Assembly: GCF_010093345.1 (NCBI RefSeq) | Contig: NZ_PDWT01000003.1 | Coordinates: 248,001-312,000, forward strand | DNA: 64,000 bases | Direction: 5' to 3' | Source: Pseudoxanthomonas yeongjuensis | GTDB lineage: Bacteria; Pseudomonadota; Gammaproteobacteria; Xanthomonadales; Xanthomonadaceae | Shown: piece after piece, positions 8,982 to 18,635 of the stretch | Numbering within the stretch: the stretch's first letter is position 1 | Layout of the letters: each line of letters opens with the position of its first letter | Made by a program: the position numbers and the translations under genes | The notes under the pieces: generated by a model | The model's database searches: none | What the model was told of the DNA's origin: nothing | What the model saw: the letters and a program-made list of their open reading frames with translations, nothing else

Positions 8982-9665
8982 CTAGGCTTGTGCGAAACGC
9001 TGCGTCATCCAGTCGCCCAGGTCGCGTATTTCCTCGGCGCAGACCTGGTGCGCCATCGGGTAGCGATGCCATTCCACTGCGAAGCCCAGGGATCGCAGCA
9101 GTTGCGCGCTTTGCTCGGCATGGATCAGCGGGATCACCGGATCGCTGCCGCCATGGGCCATGAACACCGGTTGTTTCGCCGCTGCTCCGCTCTTGGCTTC
9201 AGCGGCGGTGCCGGCGCCGGGAAGATAGGTCGACAAGGCGATCAATCCCGCCAGCGGCGTCTTCCGTCGCAGGCCCGCGGCGAGGGCGATCGCCCCGCCC
9301 TGGGAAAACCCGGCCAGCAGGATCCGTTGCGGGCCGATGCCGCGCGCATGCTCGCGGTCGATCAGCGCGCCGGCCTGCAGGATCGACTGGTCCACGCCTT
9401 CGCTGTCGGCGCGGGTCGGGAAGTCCATGCCCACGATGTCGTACCACGCGCGCATGCGCACGCCGTTGTTGATGGTGACCGCGCGCACCGGCGCATGCGG
9501 GAACACGAAGCGGATGTCCGGCCAGCCTTCGCGCACCAGTTCCGGCACCAGCGGGGCGAAGTCGTGGCCGTCGGCGCCCAGGCCATGCAGCCAGATCACC
9601 GCCCACTGCGGCGAAGGGCCGGTTTCCTGTTCCACGGTTTCAAGCAGGTCGGTCGCGTTGTCCAT
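8982..9665 (-). CDS. Carboxylesterase / phospholipase family alpha/beta hydrolase
   Basis: A 227-aa cytoplasmic esterase of the Pseudomonas carboxylesterase II / acyl-protein thioesterase family. The sequence shows the oxyanion segment LHGLGADGHD, RAWYDI, nucleophile Ser121 in GFSQGG, Asp in GGSDPVIP and His in YPMAHQV. No signal peptide. The start at 9663-9665 gives the family length; another ATG three codons upstream is possible. Members hydrolyse short-chain esters or lysophospholipids; the physiological substrate is unknown. It precedes algR on the same strand. Confidence 0.9.
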   Translation of the reverse strand: MDNATDLLETVEQETGPSPQWAVIWLHGLGADGHDFAPLVPELVREGWPDIRFVFPHAPVRAVTINNGVRMRAWYDIVGMDFPTRADSEGVDQSILQAGALIDREHARGIGPQRILLAGFSQGGAIALAAGLRRKTPLAGLIALSTYLPGAGTAAEAKSGAAAKQPVFMAHGGSDPVIPLIHAEQSAQLLRSLGFAVEWHRYPMAHQVCAEEIRDLGDWMTQRFAQA

Positions 9666-9718
9666 GCCTTGCATTGTGGCCGACAACCCGGTTGTCGGCC
9701 ACTGCACGGCTTGCGGAC

Positions 9719-10222
9719 TCAGGTCGCCGGTACCGCGACGCCACCCGCACGCCGCAGGCGCATGACCTGCAGGAAGGCTCCCGCCAGGAACAACAGGAAG
9801 ACCACGCCGATCACCTTCTGCAAGGTGGGATCGTCCGGACCCGAAAAGACCGGCGCGCCCGCCGGCAACCGGGTCAAGGATTCGGTGAAGCCCGGGATCA
9901 TGTGGAAGAAGAACGTCAGCGAATACGAAACCGTCTCGATGTAGCGGCCCGCCCGGCCGAACAACTTCGTGGAGCCGGCGACCCACGCAAGCGCGAGCAC
10001 CAGCAGGGTGATGATGCCCAACGCATGCGGCTTGCCGAAACCGCCGTGCTGGAAGATGAAGAACCCGGTGAGGCAGGTAAGCACCGTCGTCCAGAGGTAA
10101 ACCCTGCCCAGGCCGTTGCGCGGCGATATTTCCTTGTCGCGGAAGAAAGCGTAGATGCCCGCGGCGACAGCGACCAGGCTGATGGCGGTATGCACGACAC
10201 CGATCGTAGTCAAACCCAACAT
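9719..10222 (-). CDS. Small four-helix membrane protein (DUF2306-like)
   Basis: A 167-aa protein with about four hydrophobic helices and conserved-looking features such as an early VHTAIS, GRVYLWTTVLTC, a histidine in GKPHALGI and FFFHMIPGF. These resemble the DUF2306 type of predicted membrane proteins, but I am not sure of the family. The histidines in helices could bind haem or metal; that is conjecture. The ATG at 10220-10222 begins directly with the first helix. It lies 53 bp upstream of the esterase. Confidence 0.65.
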   Translation of the reverse strand: MLGLTTIGVVHTAISLVAVAAGIYAFFRDKEISPRNGLGRVYLWTTVLTCLTGFFIFQHGGFGKPHALGIITLLVLALAWVAGSTKLFGRAGRYIETVSYSLTFFFHMIPGFTESLTRLPAGAPVFSGPDDPTLQKVIGVVFLLFLAGAFLQVMRLRRAGGVAVPAT

Positions 10223-10358
10223 GGAGTTCTCCCGGATACAGATTGCATGGTTCCGCGCTCAGGCGGTGCGGACCGCGTCCCCTGCCACAGCCATCCTGCC
10301 GGCGAATATGCCACGCCGTGGAACCGCGTGCAGCAGCCCGTTGCCTGGACGCTTCCCC

Positions 10359-10386
10359 AAAAAAAGGCCCCGGCATTGCCGGGGCC
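10359..10386 (-). terminator. Rho-independent terminator of the leftward TonB-receptor operon
   Basis: Read leftward: a 10-bp GC-rich stem (GGCCCCGGCA / TGCCGGGGCC) with almost no loop, followed by seven U. It lies 30 bp after the stop of the TonB-dependent receptor gene and marks the end of the iclR-to-receptor operon. Confidence 0.9.
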
Positions 10387-10415
10387 CTGTGCGGCGACTT
10401 GCGGCTTCGCGCGGC

Positions 10416-12962
10416 TCAGAACTTCTGCGAGAAACGCACGCCGAACATCCGTGGCTGGTTGGTGACCGTATAGATCTGGCCGTTCGGATACTCCGGGACG
10501 ACGCCGGCCGCACCGCAGACGCTCTCCGCGCATTGGGCGAACCGCGAGATCACCGCGCGCTCGTCGAACGCATTGCTCAGGAACAGGTCCACCGCCCAGC
10601 TGCCCTTGGCGATACCGGCCGAGAAATCGGCCGTCGTGTACGCCGGCAGGCTGCCGAGGATTTCCCGTTCGGCCAGGCGCAGGTCCGAGGTGCGCTGGCC
10701 GACGTGCACCACCGCGCCCTGGACATAGGCATCGAAGCCGCCGAGGTTGAAGTTGTAGCGCGCGGTCAGGTTGCCCTTGAACTTGGGCGTGACCGGCAGG
10801 CGGGTGCCGCTGGGCGCCTCGGGACCAGCGAACTCCTCGCCGGTATCGGGATTGATCACGCCGACCGGGCAATCGGTGATCGGCGTGCCCTCGGCGTCGG
10901 TCAGGCCGCAGAAGTTCTCGGTCAGCTTGGCGTCGTAGAACGCGGCGCCGCCGGAGATGTTGAGGTTGTAGGTGGCGGCCCAGTTCAATTCCATTTCCAT
11001 GCCGTTGATCCGGGCCTGGTTGGCGTTCTTGATCTCGGTCAGGCCGTTGGCGCCGAGGATCGCGAACTGGAAGTCCTTCCATTCCTGGCGGAAGACCGAG
11101 CCGTTGAAGGAAAGGCTGTTGTCGAACCAGGTGGTCTTCCAGCCCAGCTCGTAGTTGGTCAGGTAATCGGACATGTACGGCGGCAGGCTGCCGCGGCGGT
11201 TGTTGCCGCCGGGGCGATAGCCTTCCGACCAGGTGGCGTAGACCATCTTGCTGTCGTCGAAATGGTAGGTCAGGTTGAACTTGCCGATGGTGTCGTGCTC
11301 GCGCACGCCCTTGTCGATGTTGACGCAGGGCGAATTCATGAACGGCGTATCCGGGTTCGCGCAGAATGCGTCGGTATCGCTGTCGGGGTCGTCCTCGATG
11401 TAGCTGCGGAAACCATGGAAACCCTTCAACGTGTTGTCGACCCTGAACGAGCGGAAGCCCGCGGTGGCGGTCAGCTTGTCGGTGAAGTCGAAAGACAGTT
11501 CGCCGAACACGGCTTCGTCGTGGTCTTCGCGGATCTGCTTGGTCAGCCACAGCGTCCCCGGCCAACCCGGCACCGACGAATCCGTGGCCAGGCCGTCGAT
11601 GATGTAGTCCTGCTGGATGTCGTGGCGCTGGTCCTGCCAGAACAGGCCGCCGACGAAGCGCAGGCGGTTCTCCTGCGGCGAGGCGATGCGCAATTCGTGG
11701 CTGGTCTTCTTGTAGCCGTCCTTGCCCTTGATGTATTGCGACGGGTTGATCAGGTCGCCGTTGTCGTTGTAGATCGAGCCGCCGTAGGCGTACAGGGTGT
11801 CGTACCAGAACGAATAGTCGCTGTAGTCCGAATCGACCTCGTCGTCGCGCTTGAGGTGGGCGAAGGCGTAGGTGACGTCGAAGTTGCCGATCTTGCCCTC
11901 CACCGTCAGCGCCGCCTGCACCCACTTGTCCTCGCTGCGCTCGCGATAGGCGTGGGATACGGCCAGGTCGCCCACGTTCTCGTCGAAGGCGAAGCTGCCG
12001 TTGGCGGTCGCGGTCTGTCCCATCACCGTCGGGCTGATGGTCCAGTTGTCGTTGAGGTTCACCTTCAGCGCCAGGCGCGCGCCGGTGGTGTCGACGTCGT
12101 TGTAGTTGTCTTTCGCCCGCCCGGTACAGACCAGCAGGTCGGTCGAAGTGCAGTCGCGGTTGCTGACCACCCCGCCCCAGCTGGGCACCGCATCGGGATC
12201 GGCTTCGGTATCGCGGATCGGGAATTGCCGGTCGCCTTCGCGGTTGTCGATATAGCCGGCGTCATGCTGGTTCCAGCCCACCAGGCGGATCGCCGCCGTG
12301 TCGGTGACGGGGATATTGACGAAGCCTTCGGCGATGTGGCCGATGCCGCCATGACTGACGCTGTTCGCCTCCAGGCTGTAACCGGCTTCGAAACCGCTGG
12401 GGTCGGGCTTGTTGGTGATGATGCGCATGGTCCCGGCCTGCGAGCTGGCGCCGTACAGGGTGCCTTGCGGCCCGGCCAGCACTTCGACGCGGGCGACATC
12501 GTAGATATGGATGTCCAGCGGCCCCTGGATGGTGGTGACCGGTTGCTCGTCCAGGTACACGCCGACGCTGGGCAGCGGACCGGAATGGTTGCCGTCGCCG
12601 CCGCTGGAGACGCCGCGCATGTAGATCTGGGCGAAGCCGGGGCCGAACGTCTGGTAGGAGACGCTGGGCAGGTACTTCACGTAATCCTCGAAATCGGTGA
12701 CGTTGAGCTCTTCGAGTTTCTCGTTGCCCAGCACCTGGATGCTGATCGGCACCTTCTGCAGGTTCTCGGTGCGCTTCTGCGCGGTCACCGTGATCGTGTC
12801 CAGGGTCGCGGCCTCGGTGTTCTTCTGCGGCGCGGGGGCCGGCGCGGCCTCCTGCGCGAACGCGGCCGAACCCACCGCCAGGTAGATCGCCGCGGCCAGC
12901 GGCAAGCGGGCGAAGGTCGACGGAATTCGTCGGCCACCTCGTTTCGTGTCGTGCCTCTTCAT
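10416..12962 (-). CDS. TonB-dependent outer-membrane receptor
   Basis: An 848-aa receptor for active import across the outer membrane. A signal peptide ends near AFAQE, a TonB-box-like LDTITVTAQKR follows, then the plug domain (RGVSSGGDG, VEVLAGPQGTLYGASSQAGTMRI) and a 22-strand type barrel ending in aromatic Phe (FSQKF), the usual BAM signal. The ATG at 12960-12962 has GAGAGGTGA just upstream. It follows the TPR-sulfotransferase by 53 bp and ends in a strong terminator. The plug begins like siderophore-type receptors of Sphingomonas and Caulobacter that import diverse compounds. The context (peptidases, aminotransferases) suggests a peptide- or amine-related ligand, which is inference. Confidence 0.93.
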   Translation of the reverse strand: MKRHDTKRGGRRIPSTFARLPLAAAIYLAVGSAAFAQEAAPAPAPQKNTEAATLDTITVTAQKRTENLQKVPISIQVLGNEKLEELNVTDFEDYVKYLPSVSYQTFGPGFAQIYMRGVSSGGDGNHSGPLPSVGVYLDEQPVTTIQGPLDIHIYDVARVEVLAGPQGTLYGASSQAGTMRIITNKPDPSGFEAGYSLEANSVSHGGIGHIAEGFVNIPVTDTAAIRLVGWNQHDAGYIDNREGDRQFPIRDTEADPDAVPSWGGVVSNRDCTSTDLLVCTGRAKDNYNDVDTTGARLALKVNLNDNWTISPTVMGQTATANGSFAFDENVGDLAVSHAYRERSEDKWVQAALTVEGKIGNFDVTYAFAHLKRDDEVDSDYSDYSFWYDTLYAYGGSIYNDNGDLINPSQYIKGKDGYKKTSHELRIASPQENRLRFVGGLFWQDQRHDIQQDYIIDGLATDSSVPGWPGTLWLTKQIREDHDEAVFGELSFDFTDKLTATAGFRSFRVDNTLKGFHGFRSYIEDDPDSDTDAFCANPDTPFMNSPCVNIDKGVREHDTIGKFNLTYHFDDSKMVYATWSEGYRPGGNNRRGSLPPYMSDYLTNYELGWKTTWFDNSLSFNGSVFRQEWKDFQFAILGANGLTEIKNANQARINGMEMELNWAATYNLNISGGAAFYDAKLTENFCGLTDAEGTPITDCPVGVINPDTGEEFAGPEAPSGTRLPVTPKFKGNLTARYNFNLGGFDAYVQGAVVHVGQRTSDLRLAEREILGSLPAYTTADFSAGIAKGSWAVDLFLSNAFDERAVISRFAQCAESVCGAAGVVPEYPNGQIYTVTNQPRMFGVRFSQKF

Positions 12963-13015
12963 CTGCGTCACCTCTCTCTCCAGTGGTTGTTCAATGGTTC
13001 GTGACTTGTCTTCGC

Positions 13016-15037
13016 CTATGGGAACCCGGGTACTTCCGGATAGTTTTCGAGGACCGGGCCCAGCGCCCGCTTCAATGGCCCCAGCCAGGGTTCGAAATGG
13101 CGCCAGTGGTCGACGCCCTCGCGGTAGATCGGTTTGCGCACCTGTTCGGAGCTGGCGGTGCGCACCGCGCGCGTGTTCTCGAAGAAACGCAGGCAGCGTT
13201 CCTCGAACGGCAGGCCGCAGTATTCGAGCAGGCGCCGTACTTCGGTTTCGGTGTCGTCGACCATGCGTTCGTAGAAGACGCGATGGATGCGCCCCGGCAG
13301 CGCCTGGTCGAAATGCGCCATCAGTTCGACGTAATCGGCGTAGTAGCGGCCGATGTCGTCCAGGTCGTAGGTGAAGCTCTGGCCGCGGGCGAAGTGCTGC
13401 TTGAAACCGGAGAAACAGCAGGCCAGCGGATGCCGGCGCGCATCGATGATCTTCGCGTTGGGCAGGATCAGCTGGATCAGGCCGATGTGCAGGAAGTTGT
13501 TCGGCATCTTGTCGATGAAGAACGGCGCATCGGTCTTGCGCTGGATCCGCGTGTGCTGCAGATAACGTTCGCCGAGGACGCGCAGCGCTTCGGCGTCCAT
13601 CCCTTCCAGCACATCGTGGTAGGGCATGGCCTGCCCGGCCGTGGCCTGACCGCGCAGTTCGCGGGTGATCGAGGTGATCTCCGGCAACTCCATGGTGCCT
13701 TCGACCGCGGAGTGGCTGGACAGGATCTGCTCCAGCAGGGTGGAACCGGCGCGCGGCAGGCCGACGATGAAGATCGGATCGGGCGCGGCGGCGCCGAAGC
13801 CGGCGCGCCGTTCGAAGAACCCGCGGGTATAACCGCGCTTGATCCGCGCCACCCGCGCCGTGGTGTCGTTCGCGCTGTACGACAATGTCGCGCGGCGCAG
13901 TTCGTTGCCATGCCGGTAGTGTTGAAACGAGGCTTGGTATTCGCCCTCGTCCTCCAGCGCCTTGCCGATCGCGAACTCCAGGTGCTGGCGGTCCTCGGAG
14001 GCGAGCCGCGGCTGGTCGAGTTGCCGCCGCATCGCGGACAGGTCGTCGTCGGAAAACCGGAAAGTCTTCAGGTTGGCCAGGCTCCACCAGACCTCGCCCG
14101 AACCCGGCTCCAGGCGCAGGCTGCGGCGATACGCGTCGATGGCGCGATCCTGGTGGCCGGCGGTCTTCAGCGCATGGCCGTAGCTCATCCAGATCCTCGG
14201 GTGCTGTGGATAGACCTGGAGGATCTTTTCGTAGAGTCCGATGGCGGGTTCGTAATCACCGATACGGCATAACACCACCGCCTTGAGATTGCGATAACCG
14301 GGATTGTCGGGTTCGTCCGCGAGCAGTCGGTCGATCTGGACCAGCGCCTCGGCCGGCTTGTTGGAACGATGCAGCACCAGCGCGTAGTTCTGGCGCGCGG
14401 CATGGAAGCCGGGGGCCAGCTCGAGGCAGCGCGCCAGCAGGTTCTCGGCGTCCTCGTTGCGGCCCAGGCGCAGGGCGATTTCGGCCAGCATGCGGATCGC
14501 GGCGACGTCGGTCGGCGCGCGCCTGAGGTGTTCGCGCAGCGATGCTTCGGCTTCGGGGATGCGGTTTTCGCACAGCGCGGTGGCCGCGGCCAGCAGTTGC
14601 GGATCGCGGGTGGAGTAGCGCACGTGGTTGGCATAGGCCAGGTCCGCGCCTTCGGCATCGTCCATCGCCATCAGGTGGTCGCCCAGCGCCAGCCAGGCCT
14701 GCGGAAGGTCGGGCTTGAGCGCCACCGCGCGGCGCAACGCCGACGCCGCCGCATCGCCCTGGCCTGCCCGGCCCAGGGTGATGCCCAGTTCGAGCTGGGT
14801 CGCCGCCGAATTCGCCTGCGTGGCGGCCAGCGGCTGCAGGATCCGCAACGCGCCTTCGAGGTCGCCGCGCGCGCGCCGGGAAACGCCGAGCACCAGCAGC
14901 GCGGCCGGATGTTCGCCGACGGCCTTGATGATTTCCGTCGCCTGTTCGCCGGCCAGCGTCGGATCGGTCGTCAGCAGGCGCGAAGCATGCGCGAGCGCGG
15001 TGTCCAGGTCGGCGGTCGGCGCGACGGCGCTGTTCAT
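13016..15037 (-). CDS. TPR-repeat sulfotransferase family protein
   Basis: A 673-aa protein. Residues about 20-330 are tetratricopeptide repeats (for example YRNLKAVVLCRIGDYEPAIGL). Residues about 420-660 are a sulfotransferase domain with the PAPS 5'-phosphosulfate loop GLPRAGSTLLEQIL and later DARRHPLACCFS, the usual 3'-phosphate region. No signal peptide, so it should act in the cytoplasm. Start: ATG at 15035-15037; an in-frame GTG five codons upstream is possible and neither has a clear ribosome site. Such proteins recur next to TonB receptors in xanthomonads and sphingomonads, but their acceptor substrate is not known to me. Confidence 0.85.
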   Translation of the reverse strand: MNSAVAPTADLDTALAHASRLLTTDPTLAGEQATEIIKAVGEHPAALLVLGVSRRARGDLEGALRILQPLAATQANSAATQLELGITLGRAGQGDAAASALRRAVALKPDLPQAWLALGDHLMAMDDAEGADLAYANHVRYSTRDPQLLAAATALCENRIPEAEASLREHLRRAPTDVAAIRMLAEIALRLGRNEDAENLLARCLELAPGFHAARQNYALVLHRSNKPAEALVQIDRLLADEPDNPGYRNLKAVVLCRIGDYEPAIGLYEKILQVYPQHPRIWMSYGHALKTAGHQDRAIDAYRRSLRLEPGSGEVWWSLANLKTFRFSDDDLSAMRRQLDQPRLASEDRQHLEFAIGKALEDEGEYQASFQHYRHGNELRRATLSYSANDTTARVARIKRGYTRGFFERRAGFGAAAPDPIFIVGLPRAGSTLLEQILSSHSAVEGTMELPEITSITRELRGQATAGQAMPYHDVLEGMDAEALRVLGERYLQHTRIQRKTDAPFFIDKMPNNFLHIGLIQLILPNAKIIDARRHPLACCFSGFKQHFARGQSFTYDLDDIGRYYADYVELMAHFDQALPGRIHRVFYERMVDDTETEVRRLLEYCGLPFEERCLRFFENTRAVRTASSEQVRKPIYREGVDHWRHFEPWLGPLKRALGPVLENYPEVPGFP

Positions 15038-15128
15038 GCGGGATCGCGCCACGACTGCGATGCGCGTTGCGGCACTGAAATCGGAATTACGGATTCATCC
15101 TGCATGCGCATCGCTTGAACCCCGATCT

Positions 15129-16538
15129 TCATAACGCCTGCAACAATCTATAGTTGAACTGCAGCGATTGATAGTAGGACTCCACGCGCATGCGTTCGTC
15201 CTGTCCGTGGGCGCGATCATCGTCGACGTCATAGGCGATACCGTTGAAGACATAGACCGGCATGCCCGCCGCGCGCAAGAACACGCTGTCGGTGGCGCCC
15301 GCGGACATGTAGGGCGAAACCGGGATTTCACTCCACATGTCTTTCGCCACCTCGGCGATGCGGGCGAAGAGTTCGGGATTCACCGGCGAAGGCGGGCTGG
15401 GCATCGGCTCGGCGACGCGCGCGAATTCGATGGCGGGATCGGCGACGGCCTGCTTCAGTGCGGCTTCGACCGCGGCAGGATCCTCGCCCGGCAGCACGCG
15501 GCAATTCACCGTGGCCTGGGCCATCTGCGGCAGGGCGTTCTCGGCATGTCCGCCTTTCAGCAAAGTGGGGATGCAGGTGGTGCGCAACTGCGCGTTGTTG
15601 TAAGTGGAGGTGGCGGCCAGCCGGGCCAGCGCCACGACGTCCTGCGGCTCCGTGGCGGCGGCGCGCATGTCTTCGGCGACCTGCCCGGAATACAACGAGG
15701 CCAGGCCCTTGTAGTAGCCGCGCGTGGCGGAGTTGGTCCGCAACGGGAACTGGTACGAAGCCAGCCGCGACAAACCTTGCGCCAGCCGGTAGATGGCGTT
15801 GTCCGGCGTGGGCAACGAACTGTGCCCGCCCGGATTGCGCGCGGTCAGGGTGAAGCTGAGATAGACCTTCTCCGCGGTTTCCACCGACAGCACCGCCGGC
15901 TTGCCGTTGCGGATCTCCGGACCACCGCCATCGACGTTGATGCCGTAGGCCGCCTCGACCAGTTCCGGACGATGCGCCAGCAGCCATTGCACACCGTTGT
16001 CGCCGCCGTCTTCCTCGCCTGCGGTCAGGGCGAGCACGTAATCGCCGCGCGGCACGATTTTTTCCGCATGCAGGCGCAACAGCGTCGCGACCAGGCCGGC
16101 CGCGCCGCCCTTGATGTCGGAGGTTCCGCGTCCGTAGAAATACCCGTCGCTCTCGGTCAGCTTGTAGGGATCGAAATGCCAGTCCTCGCGCCGCGCCTCG
16201 ACCACGTCCAGGTGCGCCAGCAGCAGGATCGGCTCGCGCTCGCCGCGGCCGCGCAGGCGCACGACCAGATTGCGCTTGAGCGGGTGGTCGCCGACTACCA
16301 GCACGTCGGCCGGATCGAAACCGGCGGCGAGGAAGCGCCTGGCCAGCGATTCCGCGGCTGCGGTGGTGCTGCCGTGGTCCGGAGTGGTGTCGGTTTCGAT
16401 CAGTTCCTGCAGCAACTCGCGGCCCAGCACCCGCTGCGCTTGCGGCGTCCGCTCGGTCGCCGCCACGTTGGCGAGCGGAAGCATGGCCAACGCGGCCGTA
16501 ACGGCAAGGCGCAACCCGATGGGACGTTGCTGCTTCAT
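15129..16538 (-). CDS. Secreted M20 family metallopeptidase
   Basis: A 469-aa di-zinc peptidase (carboxypeptidase/dipeptidase family M20). Signal peptide ending near VAATE. Metal and catalytic motifs are in order: HLDVVEA, GRGTSDIKGG, TAGEEDGG, a dimerisation domain with NPGGHSSLPT, and a late histidine region in AHGQDERM. I chose the second Met (16536-16538) because GAGGA lies just before it; another ATG is four codons upstream. Family members include carnosinase-type dipeptidases and N-acyl amino-acid hydrolases. It starts 33 bp after the thiolase gene in the same operon, consistent with a role in releasing a substrate in the periplasm. Confidence 0.92.
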   Translation of the reverse strand: MKQQRPIGLRLAVTAALAMLPLANVAATERTPQAQRVLGRELLQELIETDTTPDHGSTTAAAESLARRFLAAGFDPADVLVVGDHPLKRNLVVRLRGRGEREPILLLAHLDVVEARREDWHFDPYKLTESDGYFYGRGTSDIKGGAAGLVATLLRLHAEKIVPRGDYVLALTAGEEDGGDNGVQWLLAHRPELVEAAYGINVDGGGPEIRNGKPAVLSVETAEKVYLSFTLTARNPGGHSSLPTPDNAIYRLAQGLSRLASYQFPLRTNSATRGYYKGLASLYSGQVAEDMRAAATEPQDVVALARLAATSTYNNAQLRTTCIPTLLKGGHAENALPQMAQATVNCRVLPGEDPAAVEAALKQAVADPAIEFARVAEPMPSPPSPVNPELFARIAEVAKDMWSEIPVSPYMSAGATDSVFLRAAGMPVYVFNGIAYDVDDDRAHGQDERMRVESYYQSLQFNYRLLQAL

Positions 16539-16571
16539 GTATTTCCTCATTCGGACTTCATGCGAAAGACT

Positions 16572-17774
16572 TCATGGAATTTCCAATGCCAGCGCCACGC
16601 CCTGGCCAACGCCGACGCACAGGCTGACCAATGCGCGTCGTTGTCCATGCCGGCGCAGCGCATAGGCCGCGGTCATGGCCAGGCGCGCGCCGCTGGCGCC
16701 GAGCGGATGGCCCAGCGCGATCGCGCCGCCATTGGCGTTGACCTGCGCCGCATCGTCGGCCAGTCCCAGCGCGCGGGTGCAGGCCAGCACCTGCGCGGCG
16801 AAGGCTTCGTTGATCTCGATCCGGTCGAAGTCGGCCAGGTCCAGTCCGGTGCGCGCCAGCAGCTTGTGGATGGCGGGTACCGGGCCGATGCCCATCAGCC
16901 GCGGCGCGACCCCGGCCGAGGCCATGCCGATGATCCGCGCCAGCGGTTCCAGGCCGTGCGTTTCGAGCGCTTCTTGCGAAGCGAGCAACACCGCGGCCGC
17001 GCCATCGTTGATGGCGGAGGCGTTGCCGGCGGTGATGCTGGTATCCGCGCCGAGCAAGGGCTTCAACGACGCGAGACGCTCCAGATCGGTATCGGGACGC
17101 GGTTGTTCGTCATGTTCGAAATCGATCGATCCGGTTTCCTGTGCGATGGAAACCGGAACGATCTCCTCGTCGAACCAGCCTTGCCGTCGCGCATGCGCCG
17201 CGCGCTGCTGGCTGCGCAAGGCATACGCATCCTGGTCGGCGCGGGCGATGCCGTGTTCGCGCGCCAGGTTCTCCGCGGTCCGGGTCATCGAATCGACGCC
17301 GAACCCCGCCTGCATGCGCGGATTGACGAAACGCCAGCCCAGCGTGGTGTCGGCCAGTTGCTGGTCGCGGTCGAATCCGTTGCCGGCCTTGGCCATGACG
17401 TAGGGCGCACGGGTCATGCTCTCGACGCCGCCGGCGACAATGAGGTCCGCTTCCCCGCAGGCGATCGCACGGGCGCCCTGCCCGATCGCCTCCAGCCCGG
17501 AGGCGCAGAGCCGGTTGACCGTCACCGCGGGCACGGTTTCCGGCAGGCCCGACAACAGGGCGGCCATGCGCGCGACATTGCGGTTGTCCTCGCCGGACTG
17601 GTTGGCGCAACCCAGGATCACTTCGTCCAGCGCGGTCCAGTCCAGCGCGGGGTGGCGCTGCCTCAACGCGATCAGCGGCAGGGCGGCCAGGTCGTCGCAG
17701 CGTACCCCGGCGAGTGCGCCGCCGTAGCGCCCGAAGGGCGTACGCGTCGCATCGACGAGGTAGGCGCGGTTCAC
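16572..17774 (-). CDS. pcaF: 3-oxoadipyl-CoA thiolase-type acetyl-CoA acyltransferase
   Basis: A 400-aa thiolase. The segment [17 protein letters not shown] is characteristic of 3-oxoadipyl-CoA thiolases (PcaF/PaaJ), which split 3-oxoadipyl-CoA into succinyl-CoA and acetyl-CoA. Nucleophile Cys90 lies in [15 protein letters not shown] carries the catalytic His and LCVGVGQG the second Cys. Start is GTG (17772-17774), preceded by AGGAG, and overlaps the iclR stop by 4 bp (GTGA), suggesting translational coupling. No ring-cleavage genes are nearby. The partner CoA-transferase lies in the divergent operon, so the substrate is probably 3-oxoadipate or a close analogue. Confidence 0.9.
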   Translation of the reverse strand: MNRAYLVDATRTPFGRYGGALAGVRCDDLAALPLIALRQRHPALDWTALDEVILGCANQSGEDNRNVARMAALLSGLPETVPAVTVNRLCASGLEAIGQGARAIACGEADLIVAGGVESMTRAPYVMAKAGNGFDRDQQLADTTLGWRFVNPRMQAGFGVDSMTRTAENLAREHGIARADQDAYALRSQQRAAHARRQGWFDEEIVPVSIAQETGSIDFEHDEQPRPDTDLERLASLKPLLGADTSITAGNASAINDGAAAVLLASQEALETHGLEPLARIIGMASAGVAPRLMGIGPVPAIHKLLARTGLDLADFDRIEINEAFAAQVLACTRALGLADDAAQVNANGGAIALGHPLGASGARLAMTAAYALRRHGQRRALVSLCVGVGQGVALALEIP

Positions 17775-18586
17775 AGGCCCTGTCTCCTGTACACATGCGG
17801 CGCCCAACCGCCCTGCCGGATCGCTTGCTCGATTTGCGGCTGCGCCGCGCGCAGCGCGGGCAGGATTTCCTTGATGGCGCGGTCGTGCGCCTTGTCGTTG
17901 TACTGCATGCTCACGTTCAGGCCGGCCACCACGCAGCCGTTGCCGGCGCGGATCGGCACGGCGATGGAACACAGTCCAAGCTCGAGTTCCTGCGAGACCC
18001 GCGCATAGCCCTGCTTGCGCACGTTCTGAAGTTCGGTCTTCAGCGCGCGCGCATTGCGCAGCGTCTTCGGCGTGTAGGCCTGGAACGTGTTGCCCTGCAT
18101 CCAGGCGTCGAGTTCGGCCTCGGGCAGGTCGGCCAGCATCACCCGCCCCATCGAGGCGGCGAAGGCGGGCAGGCGCGCGCCCACGCCCAGGCCGATGCTC
18201 ATCACCCGGCGCACCGGCACCCGCAGCACGTAGACGATGTCGCTGCCGTCCAGCACTGCCATCGAACACGATTCGCCCACCTTCTGCGCCAGCTGCTCCA
18301 TGGTCTGCTGGGCCAGCTCGGTCAGGTCCAGCGAGGACAGGTAGCTGAAGCCGAGTTCCAGCACGCGCGGGGTCAGGAAGAAACTGCGCCCGCGCATGCC
18401 CACGTAGCCCAGGTGCTGCAGGGTCAGCAGGATCCGCCGCACCACGGCGCGCGAAAGATCGGTGCGCGTGGCGAGTTCGGACAGGCTGGGAGTGGGCAGG
18501 TCGTGGCCGAACGCGCGCAGCACCTGCAGGCTGCGCGCCAGCGATTGCACATAGTCGGGACTTTCTTCGAAACGCTCGCTCGCCAT
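17771..18586 (-). CDS. IclR-family regulator, PcaR/PobR-like
   Basis: A 271-aa regulator with an N-terminal winged HTH (residues 15-75: SLARSLQVLRAFG…LSELATRTDLSRAVVRRILLTLQHLGYV) and a C-terminal IclR ligand-binding domain (GESCSMAVLDGSDIVYVLRV, RQGYARVSQELELGLCSIAVPI). The sequence style is that of the PcaR/PcaU/PobR group controlling beta-ketoadipate pathways. The start at 18584-18586 places the HTH at the usual distance; a longer frame begins at 18643. It is divergent from the aminotransferase operon, and two PcaR-like palindromes lie in the gap, so it probably controls both directions. Confidence 0.9.
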   Translation of the reverse strand: MASERFEESPDYVQSLARSLQVLRAFGHDLPTPSLSELATRTDLSRAVVRRILLTLQHLGYVGMRGRSFFLTPRVLELGFSYLSSLDLTELAQQTMEQLAQKVGESCSMAVLDGSDIVYVLRVPVRRVMSIGLGVGARLPAFAASMGRVMLADLPEAELDAWMQGNTFQAYTPKTLRNARALKTELQNVRKQGYARVSQELELGLCSIAVPIRAGNGCVVAGLNVSMQYNDKAHDRAIKEILPALRAAQPQIEQAIRQGGWAPHVYRRQGL

Positions 18587-18635
18587 GCGCCGCTGCAGGT
18601 GGATTGACAGGTCGAGCGTAGAAGGTTTCCAATGG

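Noticed and set aside
10155-13004. 949-codon plus-strand frame over the TonB receptor
   Set aside because: Antisense shadow of the receptor; no start signal and no domain.
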